Origin: Gillisella vitis
GTDB lineage: Bacteria > Pseudomonadota > Alphaproteobacteria > Rhizobiales > Rhizobiaceae
Direction of reading: 5' to 3'
DNA length: 64,000 nucleotides
Assembly: GCF_014204625.1 (NCBI RefSeq)
Contig: NZ_JACHLU010000003.1
Coordinates: forward strand, 124,001 to 188,000
Shown: piece after piece, positions 28,396 to 36,038 of the stretch
Position numbering within the stretch: position 1 is the stretch's first letter
How the letters are laid out: each line of letters opens with the position of its first letter
Position numbers and translations under genes: made by a program
The notes under the pieces: model-generated
What the model was told of the DNA's origin: nothing
The model's input: the letters and a program-made list of their open reading frames with translations, nothing else
The model's database searches: none

Positions 28396-28478
28396 CATGA
28401 CAGGGGCGTTTGTCCGCAAGGACGAGCTGAGAAGAACCCTTTGAACCTGAACCAGATCATGCTGGCGGAGGGAGTCGT
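28396..28478 (+). ncRNA. TPP riboswitch (THI element) upstream of thiD
   Basis: The conserved thiamin-pyrophosphate aptamer core is visible: ACAGGGGC, then CTGAGA at 28427, ACCCTTTGAACCTGA at 28436, and CAGATCATGCTGGCG at 28453 closed by GAGGGA. The CTGAGA and ACCTGA-CAGATCATGCTGGCG blocks are diagnostic. It begins about 135 bases before the thiD start and should turn thiD off when TPP is plentiful. Confidence 0.95.
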
Positions 28479-28506
28479 ACAAGGATGAAGTCTGTCCTTG
28501 GTCGAT

Positions 28507-28528
28507 GGCCCTTTGTCAAAAGGAGGCC
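28507..28528 (+). promoter_or_regulatory. Hairpin sequestering the thiD ribosome-binding site
   Basis: GGCCCTTT (28507-28514) can pair with AAAAGG-A-GGCC (28518-28528), burying the AGGAGG Shine-Dalgarno sequence at 28521-28526. Together with the upstream aptamer this looks like the expression platform of a riboswitch acting on translation. Confidence 0.6.
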
Positions 28529-28530
28529 TC

Positions 28531-29373
28531 GTGTCCGACAACAATGCAGTGATAGCCGAAAAACCTTCTCTCATCCGCAATGTTTTGTCGATTGCCGGTT
28601 CCGATCCCTCGGGCGGTGCCGGAATTCAGGCTGATTTAAAGGCGTTTTCCGCCAGAGGCGTGTATGGCATGGCGGCAATGACAGCATTGACCGCGCAAAA
28701 TACCAAAGGTGTCTCCGGCGTGCATCCGGTGCCCGCCGATTTCGTCGCCCGACAAATCGAGGCCGTCTTCGCTGATGTGCGGGTGGATGCGGTGAAGATT
28801 GGCATGATTGCCAATGGCGAGATTGCGCAAGCCGTGGCCGATGTTTTGGCAGCCCATAAAGGCATTCCTCTGGTGCTGGACCCGGTGATGATTGCCAAGG
28901 GCGGAGCATCGCTTCTCGATAGTACGGCGGTCTCGGTGCTGATCCATCACCTGCTGCCGCTGGCAAGCCTGATCACCCCCAACCTGCCGGAAGCAGCCGC
29001 CTTGCTGGGTGATAAAGAGGTGCCAGACCGCGCCACCATGCAGGCTCAGGCCGAAAAACTGCTCACGTTCGGCGCAAAAGCGGTGTTGTTGAAAGGCGGA
29101 CATCTGCCCGGCGAGGACAGCCCGGATGTGCTGGTCAGTGCCAGCGGCACACAATGGTTCGAGGGCAGGCGGATTAAAACCGCCAACACTCACGGCACGG
29201 GCTGCTCCCTGTCTAGCGCCCTTGCTGCCGAATTGGCCAAGGGCGCGAAGCTTTCCGATGCCGTTTCTACGGCCAGAACATGGCTGCGCGGTGCCGTGGC
29301 AAATGCAGATCGGCTTGATGTTGGATCAGGCCATGGGCCGGTGCATCATTTCCACTCACTTTGGGCGCAATGA
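28531..29373 (+). CDS. thiD: Hydroxymethylpyrimidine (phosphate) kinase ThiD
   Basis: A 280-residue ribokinase-fold enzyme that phosphorylates HMP and HMP-phosphate for thiamin synthesis. Seen: VLSIAGSDPSGGAGIQADLK, VKIGMIANGEIAQAV, LDPVMIAKGG, ITPNLPEAAALL, LLKGGHL and the catalytic ANTHGTGCSLSSALAAELA. The GTG at 28531 is chosen because AGGAGG ends five bases upstream and is covered by the regulatory hairpin; an upstream in-frame start at 28498 would lie inside that structure. It is alone, not with other thi genes. Confidence 0.95.
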   Translation: MSDNNAVIAEKPSLIRNVLSIAGSDPSGGAGIQADLKAFSARGVYGMAAMTALTAQNTKGVSGVHPVPADFVARQIEAVFADVRVDAVKIGMIANGEIAQAVADVLAAHKGIPLVLDPVMIAKGGASLLDSTAVSVLIHHLLPLASLITPNLPEAAALLGDKEVPDRATMQAQAEKLLTFGAKAVLLKGGHLPGEDSPDVLVSASGTQWFEGRRIKTANTHGTGCSLSSALAAELAKGAKLSDAVSTARTWLRGAVANADRLDVGSGHGPVHHFHSLWAQ

Positions 29374-29380
29374 ACAGTGA

Positions 29381-29448
29381 GACTCTAAATTCCCTTGTTT
29401 TTGTTTGTCTTTTCGGGAAAACCGGGTTCCACTTTTCCCTGAAAAACT
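29381..29448 (-). repeat. AAAAGTGGAACC palindromic repeat, copy A
   Basis: In the thiD/phosphatase convergent gap. On the minus strand it reads TCAGGGAAAAGTGGAACCC then GGTTTTCCCGAAAAGACAAAC and AAAACAA, aligning over most of its length with the copy at 47941. GGGAAAA (29415-29421) and TTTTCCC (29433-29439) form the inner stem. Confidence 0.75.
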
Positions 29449-30090
29449 TTAGCCCTCAATTGCTTTTTTTGTTTTGGCATTGGATTTTTCCGAAAACTGC
29501 GCGCCGTTTTCGGTTCGATGCTCTATCCCCATGGCCTTTTCAAAATCACGCCAGCTGCGGTCCATGGCATAGGTGGCGGTGACATAGGGAATACCGACAT
29601 GGCCATAGAGCACGGGCCACAGCTGAATTTCCGCAGCGTCTTCGTTGATTTTAGCGATCTGCTGGAGGTAAATCACAGAGGCCAGACCACTGCGGTCTGC
29701 TCCGGCCAGACAATGAATCAGAATGGGCTTTGGCGCATTCTTGAGAAGCACGACCAGTTGCTGCATCCGGCTGACGGTCAATTCTTCGTCAGCCACCATG
29801 CCGAAATCAATGTGGTCAATGCCCAGCGCCTGCGATGTCCTGATTTCCTGCTGATACCACGGTGCATCGGATGCGCCACGCAGATTGACGATGGTTTTAA
29901 TATTGTAGCGCCTGGCATAATCGGCAATTTGCGATGCCGTTGGCTGTCCAGAGCGATAAAATTCACCGGGGATAACCTCGTGAAAATTTCCGGACAGTCG
30001 CAGATAGCCAAGATATGCGCCGCAGATTGCCGCACCGACCATCAAGGTCAGTGTGGCGCGCTGGGCGATCTTGCTGATTGAAAAGCACAT
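29449..30090 (-). CDS. Membrane-anchored dual-specificity/tyrosine phosphatase-like protein
   Basis: From the ATG at 30090 the protein has 213 residues; a TTG 16 codons upstream is possible. Residues about 12-30 (ATLTLMVGAAICGAYLGYL) form a single N-terminal membrane anchor. The periplasmic or cytoplasmic domain has the Cys-x5-Arg phosphatase loop IHCLAGADRSG (Cys127, Arg133), preceded by IPGEFYRSGQPTASQI and KTIVNLRGA, matching the bacterial DSP/PTP-like family often fused or linked to polysaccharide functions. The substrate is unknown. It is monocistronic. Confidence 0.88.
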   Translation of the reverse strand: MCFSISKIAQRATLTLMVGAAICGAYLGYLRLSGNFHEVIPGEFYRSGQPTASQIADYARRYNIKTIVNLRGASDAPWYQQEIRTSQALGIDHIDFGMVADEELTVSRMQQLVVLLKNAPKPILIHCLAGADRSGLASVIYLQQIAKINEDAAEIQLWPVLYGHVGIPYVTATYAMDRSWRDFEKAMGIEHRTENGAQFSEKSNAKTKKAIEG

Positions 30091-30174
30091 GGAAGCATCC
30101 GGGTTCTGGCTCTCTGCTGAACCCGGATTAGTCTTCAATGCTGACAGCAGGCTGAAAGCCTGATGGGGTCGTCG

Positions 30175-31086
30175 TTAATGATCAGCCTTGATGAACGTGC
30201 CGTTTTGTAGCTCACGCATGGCCTGCATCAGCTCTTCGCGGGTGTTCATCACAATCGGCCCATGCCAGGCGACCGGCTCCTTGATTGGCTTTCCGGTGAC
30301 CAGCAGGAAGCGAATGCCTTTTTCGCCAGCCTGCACGGTAATTTCATCGCCGGTATCAAACACCACCAGCGTGCGATTGCCCGAGAGATCGCGGATGTTC
30401 AGCTCTTCGCCCATGAATTCCTTTTCAACCTTCACACCAAATGGCTTGGAGGCATCGCGGAACGAGCCGGAACCCGCAAAAATATAGGCAAAGGCCGAGC
30501 GGTAGGTATCCACGGGAAAACGTTTGGTTTTACCCGGAGGAACCGAAATATCGAGATAGACCGGCTCGGCCGCAATGCCATCCACCGGGCCGCTCTTGCC
30601 CCAGAAGTCACCACAGATCACCCGTACCGCGGTGCCATCATCATCGATCACCACCGGAATATCGGCGGATTTGATGTCCTGATAGCGCGGCGCGGTCATT
30701 TTCAGCGCGGAGGGCAGGTTGGCCCAGAGCTGAAACCCGTGCATCTTGCCGGAAAAATCACCTTTCGGCATTTCCTGATGCATGATGCCGCTGCCGGCCG
30801 TCATCCATTGCAGGTCGCCAGCGCCCAGAAGTCCCTGATTGCCAAGGCTGTCGCCGTGCTCGACCGTGCCTGCCAGCACATAGGTGATGGTTTCAATGCC
30901 GCGATGAGGGTGCCACGGAAAACCACGGATATAGTCGGATGGATCGTCACCGCGAAAATCATCCATCATCAAAAATGGATCGGTTGCGGATGTGTCTCCA
31001 AAACCGAAAACCCGATGTAGCCTGACGCCTGCGCCTTCCATGGTCGGTGTGGCGCGGCTTTCATGCTTGATAGGACGAATGGACAT
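30175..31086 (-). CDS. Pirin family protein
   Basis: A 303-residue bicupin. The N-terminal cupin carries the metal-binding pattern FPWHPHRGIETITYVLAG and later HGDSLGN, QWMTAGSGIMHQE, with His and Glu residues as in quercetinase-type pirins such as E. coli YhhW. The C-terminal cupin (PVYLDISVPPGKTKRFPV, YIFAGSGSF) is also complete. Function in bacteria varies; a quercetin 2,3-dioxygenase or a redox-sensing role are both possible. Confidence 0.92.
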   Translation of the reverse strand: MSIRPIKHESRATPTMEGAGVRLHRVFGFGDTSATDPFLMMDDFRGDDPSDYIRGFPWHPHRGIETITYVLAGTVEHGDSLGNQGLLGAGDLQWMTAGSGIMHQEMPKGDFSGKMHGFQLWANLPSALKMTAPRYQDIKSADIPVVIDDDGTAVRVICGDFWGKSGPVDGIAAEPVYLDISVPPGKTKRFPVDTYRSAFAYIFAGSGSFRDASKPFGVKVEKEFMGEELNIRDLSGNRTLVVFDTGDEITVQAGEKGIRFLLVTGKPIKEPVAWHGPIVMNTREELMQAMRELQNGTFIKADH

Positions 31087-31344
31087 TGGACAGCTCCTTT
31101 CGAGCGTAAATCATCTGTGAGCAATATAGTAAAACCTGAAGTGGTGCGAAGATACGAATGTGGAACGCAGTGTTCATAAAAAATCGTTGGATTCTCCAAA
31201 TCTACCGCGCTGCAAAACAATGTGATTGCGAATTTCGTCACGAATCTGCCATAAAATCAGCGGGATTTACATTTCGTTATAGACCTTCCTTCACCATTGG
31301 TTTGCAGCCCGTCAGGGTATGGCAAAGCCGGAGCAGATTATATC

Positions 31345-32160
31345 ATGTGTCGTTGGGCAGCTTATCGGGGAGAACCGCTCTTTATTGAGGAGCTGGTGTC
31401 GTCACCCGCCCATTCTTTGATTGAGCAATCAGTGTGCGCCACCCGCGCCAAAACCTCTACCAACGCCGATGGCTTTGGCCTTGCATGGTACGGCAACCGG
31501 CCAGAGCCGGGGCGCTTTCGGGACGTGCTTCCCGCCTGGTCCGATTGCAATCTGAAAAGCATTGCCCGCCAGATCAGCACGCCGCTGTTTCTGGCCCATG
31601 TGCGGGCCGCAACCCATGGCGCAACCCGGCGTGACAATTGTCATCCTTTTGTGCATGGTCACTGGTCTTTCATGCACAATGGTCAGGTGGATCATTTTGA
31701 TCGCCTTCGCCGCTCGCTGGAGCAGATGCTTGATGATGAGCATTTCAATGCCCGCAGCGGCAGCACGGATTCTGAGCTGATATTCCTGCTGGCCATGCAA
31801 TATGGCATGAAACAGCGACCGCTCGAGGCCATGGCCGAGGTGATCGGTTTTGTTGAAAAGCTCAGCCTTGAGATGATTGGTTCTGCCCGCGTGCGCTTCA
31901 CGGCGGCCTTTTCAGATGGCAGCGCGCTCTATGCCGTGCGCTATTCCACCGATGCCTTCGCGCCAACGCTCTATGCCGGGCCGATGGGACCGGAGGGTGG
32001 CTATTGTCTGGTGTCGGAGCCGCTGAACGACGACAGTGAGTCGTGGGTGGAAATTCCAGCCGGAAGCGCCGTCATTCTGAGCGATGATGGCTTGAATGTT
32101 GCCAATTTTGCGCCGCTTCACACGCTCACGCAAAAACAGGCGATGCAGATGGCAGTTTAG
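31345..32160 (+). CDS. Class II glutamine amidotransferase
   Basis: A 271-residue Ntn-type glutaminase domain protein of the YafJ kind. After removal of Met1, Cys2 (MCRWAAYRGEP) would be the N-terminal nucleophile; NADGFGLAWYG, LAHVRAATHGATRRDNCHPF and WSFMHNGQVDHF line the active site. It stands alone without a synthase domain, so the ammonia acceptor is unknown. The frame continues upstream, but processing requires the start at 31345. It is convergent with the LysR gene, seven bases away. Confidence 0.9.
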   Translation: MCRWAAYRGEPLFIEELVSSPAHSLIEQSVCATRAKTSTNADGFGLAWYGNRPEPGRFRDVLPAWSDCNLKSIARQISTPLFLAHVRAATHGATRRDNCHPFVHGHWSFMHNGQVDHFDRLRRSLEQMLDDEHFNARSGSTDSELIFLLAMQYGMKQRPLEAMAEVIGFVEKLSLEMIGSARVRFTAAFSDGSALYAVRYSTDAFAPTLYAGPMGPEGGYCLVSEPLNDDSESWVEIPAGSAVILSDDGLNVANFAPLHTLTQKQAMQMAV

Positions 32161-32167
32161 CTTGTTT

Positions 32168-33070
32168 TCATCGAGCCTTGGCCTGCTGCATGACTTCTTT
32201 GACAAAAATTGCGAGCGGCCCTTGCCGAACATCCTCACGATAGGCAAGGTAAAGTGGCGCTTCAAGCCCTGATGAGCCTTCAAATCTGCGATAGGCAACG
32301 CCGGATGTCTCCAACTGCGCGATAGATTGCGGAATGATGGACAGCCCCAGTCCCGCCGCCACAAGGCTGAGGGTTGAGACAACTTTAGGGGCTTCCTGCC
32401 CCACCTTCGGGCTGAAGCCGGCGCGTTGACAGGCGGCGATGATGCGGTCGTAAAGCCCTTGCGCCGATGGACGGCGATAGAGCACGAATATCTCGTCTTT
32501 CAAATCGGCAAGGTTGATGGGCTGGTGGCTTGCGGCCAGAGAATGCGTATCGGGCAGAGCCAGAACCATCTGTTCCCGATCCACCTCGATCATCCGAAAA
32601 CCCGGCAAATCGATGGTCGCAGAGCGGATAAGGGCCGTATCCAGCCGCCCGGCTGCCAGTTCCGCCAGAAGTTCCTGCGTTGATCCTTCGTCCAGCCGCA
32701 GCACAAGCTCCGGCGACGACAGGCGCAGGGCACGCACCACGCTTGACACCAGAGGGTGGAATGCCGCCGATGTGGTGAAGCCAATGGCAAGGTGGCCTGT
32801 TTCGCCGCGTGCGGCCCGCTGTGCGGCTTCCACGGCCCCATCCATGTCCACGATAATCTGCCGTGCCCGGGCGATAAAGGCTTCACCGGCATCGGTCAAA
32901 GCCATGCCTTTGGGCTGCCTTTGAAACAGTGCCGTGCCAATCATGGCTTCCAGAGCCTTGATCTGCTGGCTCAGCGGCGGCTGTTGCAGGCCGAGCTTGA
33001 GGGCGGCGCGGGTCATGTGCCCCTCATCGGCAACGGCGATAGCATAGCGGAGATGGCGAAGCTCAATCAT
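32168..33070 (-). CDS. LysR-family transcriptional regulator
   Basis: A 300-residue regulator with an N-terminal winged helix-turn-helix (MIELRHLRYAIAVADEGHMTRAALKLGLQQPPLSQQIKALE) and a periplasmic-binding-protein-like effector domain (HLAIGFTTSAAFHPLV, RLDTALIRS, VAAGLGLSIIPQS), closest in pattern to the BenM/CatM/CbbR-like group. It is divergent from the chromate transporter genes with 94 bases between, so it most likely regulates them and itself. The inducer is unknown. Confidence 0.93.
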   Translation of the reverse strand: MIELRHLRYAIAVADEGHMTRAALKLGLQQPPLSQQIKALEAMIGTALFQRQPKGMALTDAGEAFIARARQIIVDMDGAVEAAQRAARGETGHLAIGFTTSAAFHPLVSSVVRALRLSSPELVLRLDEGSTQELLAELAAGRLDTALIRSATIDLPGFRMIEVDREQMVLALPDTHSLAASHQPINLADLKDEIFVLYRRPSAQGLYDRIIAACQRAGFSPKVGQEAPKVVSTLSLVAAGLGLSIIPQSIAQLETSGVAYRRFEGSSGLEAPLYLAYREDVRQGPLAIFVKEVMQQAKAR

Positions 33071-33078
33071 GTCATATC

Positions 33079-33122
33079 CATATCATATGAAGAATGCTTT
33101 TCCCATATATTGGACATTATAT
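33079..33122. promoter_or_regulatory. Candidate LysR operator between the regulator and chrA
   Basis: Two AT-rich palindromes lie in the divergent gap: CATATCATATG (33079-33089) and ATATA, eight bases, TATAT (33105-33122). LysR-type proteins bind such interrupted dyads; assignment is inference. Confidence 0.35.
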
Positions 33123-33164
33123 TTTGTCGGGCGTATGGAGGGCTATTCATAGGGAGACGGCGCG

Positions 33165-33728
33165 ATGACAGAGGTGAGTTTGGTGACTGAGGGGCAGGAG
33201 CATCCCAATGTCGCGGACCTGTTTACCGGGTTTTTGAAACTCGGCCTGATGGGGTTTGGCGGTGTGCTGCCCATGGCGCGGCATATGCTGGTGACACAGC
33301 GTGGCTGGTTGTCCGAGGTTGAATTTACCGATCTTCTTGGTCTCTGTCAGTTCTTGCCCGGCGGCAATATCATCAATATGTCGGTGGCGGTTGGCTTGAA
33401 ATTTCAGGGCTGGCGCGGTGCTTTTGCGGCACTGTTTGGTCTGATTGTCGCTCCGACCATGATCGTGATCGGCCTTGGCGTTGTCTATGAGCGTTACCAT
33501 GACAATCCTGTGATTGAGCATATGTTTGCGGGACTGGCGGCTGCGGCATCAGGTTTGTTGATCTCGCTGGGGTGGCGGATGCTCAAGCCGCTGCTCAAAA
33601 CGCCATGGAGTCTCGCTGTGGCCTGTGTGTGTTTTCTTGCCATTGCGGTGTTTCGCATGCCGCTGCTGGCAACCATGCTGGTGCTGGCCCCGATGTCGAT
33701 TCTGATCAGCTGGAGGCTGTCGAAATGA
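33165..33728 (+). CDS. chrA: Chromate transporter, N-terminal half-size subunit
   Basis: A 187-residue single-domain (short-chain) CHR protein: FTGFLKLGLMGFGGVLPMARHMLV, WLSEVEFTDLLGLCQFLPGGNIINMSVAVGLKFQGWRG are the family's first conserved blocks, followed by hydrophobic helices. Paired short CHR proteins with opposite membrane topology act together as a chromate exporter, or possibly export another anion. The last four bases (ATGA) overlap the start of the second half gene, so both are cotranslated. This is normal for the family and is not a frameshift. Confidence 0.92.
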   Translation: MTEVSLVTEGQEHPNVADLFTGFLKLGLMGFGGVLPMARHMLVTQRGWLSEVEFTDLLGLCQFLPGGNIINMSVAVGLKFQGWRGAFAALFGLIVAPTMIVIGLGVVYERYHDNPVIEHMFAGLAAAASGLLISLGWRMLKPLLKTPWSLAVACVCFLAIAVFRMPLLATMLVLAPMSILISWRLSK

Positions 33729-34252
33729 TGGCGACGCTCGTGTCTCTGGCGCTGATTTTTGTCGAGCTTTCCTTGATCGCCTTTGGCGGCGGCAATGCGA
33801 TTTTGCCCGAAATGCAGCGCCGCGTGGTCGAGGTACAACATTGGATGAGTGCCAGTGATTTCAGCGCCCTGTTTGCGCTGGCGCAGGCAGCCCCCGGTCC
33901 GAATATGATGATTGTGCCGCTGATCGGCTGGCATGTGGCGGGCTTTGCCGGTTTGCTGGTCACATCGATTGCCAAATTTGGCCCATCCTCGCTGATGACG
34001 GCCTTTGTGTTTACGCTTTGGCAAAAATTCAAGGATCGGCCATGGCGCAAGGTGGTGCAGGCGGGGCTTGTGCCGGTGACAGCCGGATTGGTCAGCGCCA
34101 GTGCTGCCGTAATCACACAGGCATCTGTCAGCAGCGCCTTGCTGGTCGGCATTGCAGCGGCTTCGGCGGTGTTATCGGCCATGACCAGAATACACCCCTT
34201 GATAGTGCTGGGTGGCGGGGCGGCCATCGGCTTGGTGAACGCGGTTTTATAG
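33725..34252 (+). CDS. chrA: Chromate transporter, C-terminal half-size subunit
   Basis: A 175-residue short-chain CHR protein: VELSLIAFGGGNAILPEMQRR, WMSASDFSALFALAQAAPGPNMMIVPLIGWHVAG and SSLMTAFVFTLWQKFKDRPW match the second CHR domain. It starts at ATGATG overlapping the stop of its partner. The 3' end overlaps the convergent GNAT gene by six bases. Confidence 0.92.
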   Translation: MMATLVSLALIFVELSLIAFGGGNAILPEMQRRVVEVQHWMSASDFSALFALAQAAPGPNMMIVPLIGWHVAGFAGLLVTSIAKFGPSSLMTAFVFTLWQKFKDRPWRKVVQAGLVPVTAGLVSASAAVITQASVSSALLVGIAAASAVLSAMTRIHPLIVLGGGAAIGLVNAVL

Positions 34253-34759
34253 CGTCAAGGCCATGGCACAACGGTGTTTATACGGTAAGCCGTGATCGGC
34301 ATCGGCCTTGAGATGCTGTTGCAGCGCTTCATCCTGGCTTTCCTCAAAGCCAAGCTCGGCATAAAACGGAGCATTCCACGGAACCGTGCGAAAGGTGGTC
34401 AGTGTCAGCGCCGTCAAACGACGACTGATTGCTGTATCCTTGGCCACATCAATCAGGGCGCGACCAATACCCATTCTTTGCCAGTCTGGCAGCACAGACA
34501 GTTCGACAATATGCAGTCGGTTGTCGATGACCTCTGCGGTTAAAAAGCCAATAGGCTTGTCTTTCATGGTGGTGGCGACAAAAACGGTGCCAGAGGCAAT
34601 CAACTGGCTTTGCCGTTCTGTGGGAAGGGGGGCTGCTTGCGCAAGCCAGGAAAATTCATCGAGACTTTGAAATATGTGTGCCGCCTGCGTTTCGATACAG
34701 TGTAAAGCCTCAATATCGTGTGGCAGGGCGAACCGAATAGTCCAAAGGCGTTCCGTCAT
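34247..34759 (-). CDS. GNAT-family N-acetyltransferase
   Basis: A 170-residue acetyltransferase: HDIEALHCIETQAAHIFQS at the N-terminus, LHIVELSVLPDWQRMGIGRALID with the acetyl-CoA pyrophosphate loop (QRMGIG), and LTTFRTVPWNAPFYAELGFEE. The substrate is unknown, possibly a small amine or a toxin-like amino acid. It overlaps coaBC by ATGA and so is probably cotranscribed downstream of it. Confidence 0.92.
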   Translation of the reverse strand: MTERLWTIRFALPHDIEALHCIETQAAHIFQSLDEFSWLAQAAPLPTERQSQLIASGTVFVATTMKDKPIGFLTAEVIDNRLHIVELSVLPDWQRMGIGRALIDVAKDTAISRRLTALTLTTFRTVPWNAPFYAELGFEESQDEALQQHLKADADHGLPYKHRCAMALTL

Positions 34760-35994
34760 GAGCTCTCCAGCATGGTGGTGATCTTGCGCGCCAACTGGTC
34801 GGCGACGCTGTTCTTATCCATCTCCGGCCAGTCCTCGGTAAAGTTCTTGCCGATCAATTTTACGCGATTGCGCTCACCACCCATAATGCCTGTCTCAGGC
34901 GATACGTCATTGGCTACAATCAGATCTGCCCCTTTGCGCAAGAGTTTTGCGCGGCCATTGTCTTCAACATTCTGGGTTTCCGCGGCAAAACCGATCACCA
35001 GCTTTGGACGGCTGGGGTGGTGGCCAACGGTTTTCAGAATGTCTGGGTTTTCGCTTAAATGCAGCATGGGCGGGGCATCACCCGGCTGTTTCTTGATCTT
35101 CTGGTTTGATGCGCTTTCCACCCGCCAATCGGCAACGGCGGCCACCATCACGGCAATGTCTGCGGGCAGCAGGGACACTACCGCATCGCGCATCTCCTCG
35201 GCCCGCTCGACGTGAATGGTTGTGATACCAACGGGATCGGCAATGTTGACGGGACCGGAGACCAGCGTGACCTCCGCCCCCAGTTTGGCAAGGGCACTGG
35301 CTATGGCATGGCCCTGCTTGCCGGAGGAGCGGTTGGCGATATAGCGCACAGGATCAATCGGTTCATGGGTTGGCCCGGAGGTGACAATGGCGGTGCGGCC
35401 CTTGAGCGGCTTTGCCCGCTCATCCAGCAAGGCCTCAACGGCTGCGACAATCTCCAGCGGCTCTGCCATGCGCCCCAGGCCGCTCTCGCCGCTCTCGGCC
35501 ATTTCGCCCGCCATGGGACCAATGAACTGGATACCATCCTGTTGCAACGTCGCAACATTGCGCTTTGTTGCCGGATGCACCCACATTTTCGGGTTCATGG
35601 CAGGGGCAATCAGCACCGGGCGGTCTGCGGCCAAAAGCACGGTTGAAGCCAGATCATCGGCCAGCCCTTGCGTCATTTTTGCCATCAGATTGGCCGTGGC
35701 CGGAGCGACAACAATGACATCACATTCCCGCGCCAGCCGGATATGGCCCACGTCCTGTTCGTCTTCGCGCGAAAACAGATCGACATAGACAGGGGAGGCG
35801 GACAGCGCTCCGACGGCAAGCGGCGTGATGAATTCCTGTGCGCTGGCTGTCATGATCGGTCTGACGAACGCGCCTCTTTCCCGCAATCTGCGGATCAGAT
35901 CAAGGCTTTTATAGGCGGCAATGCCACCGCTGATGATCAAAAGAATCCGTTTGCCGGAAAGCGTCATAGTGTCGTCCGCTGATGTCTGCTTCAT
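34756..35994 (-). CDS. coaBC: Bifunctional phosphopantothenoylcysteine decarboxylase/synthetase CoaBC
   Basis: A 412-residue two-domain enzyme for coenzyme A synthesis. The N-terminal flavoprotein CoaC domain shows GKRILLIISGGIAAYKSLDLI, VVAPATANLMAKMTQGLADD and the PAMNPKMW substrate segment. The C-terminal CoaB domain begins near residue 190 (IVTSGPTHEPIDPVRYIANR, SSGKQGHAIA) and includes KIKKQPG and IGFAAET. A start nine codons downstream (MTLSGKR) is equally plausible. It is followed by the GNAT gene and preceded by ubiB on the same strand. Confidence 0.95.
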   Translation of the reverse strand: MKQTSADDTMTLSGKRILLIISGGIAAYKSLDLIRRLRERGAFVRPIMTASAQEFITPLAVGALSASPVYVDLFSREDEQDVGHIRLARECDVIVVAPATANLMAKMTQGLADDLASTVLLAADRPVLIAPAMNPKMWVHPATKRNVATLQQDGIQFIGPMAGEMAESGESGLGRMAEPLEIVAAVEALLDERAKPLKGRTAIVTSGPTHEPIDPVRYIANRSSGKQGHAIASALAKLGAEVTLVSGPVNIADPVGITTIHVERAEEMRDAVVSLLPADIAVMVAAVADWRVESASNQKIKKQPGDAPPMLHLSENPDILKTVGHHPSRPKLVIGFAAETQNVEDNGRAKLLRKGADLIVANDVSPETGIMGGERNRVKLIGKNFTEDWPEMDKNSVADQLARKITTMLESS

Positions 35995-36038
35995 TTGATT
36001 TCAGCCTTGCTCATGAAACCTAGACGATCTTTTGAAGC

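Noticed and set aside
33165..34252. A frameshifted chrA gene
   Set aside because: Short-chain CHR pairs are a normal subfamily; both halves are complete and joined by a typical ATGA overlap.
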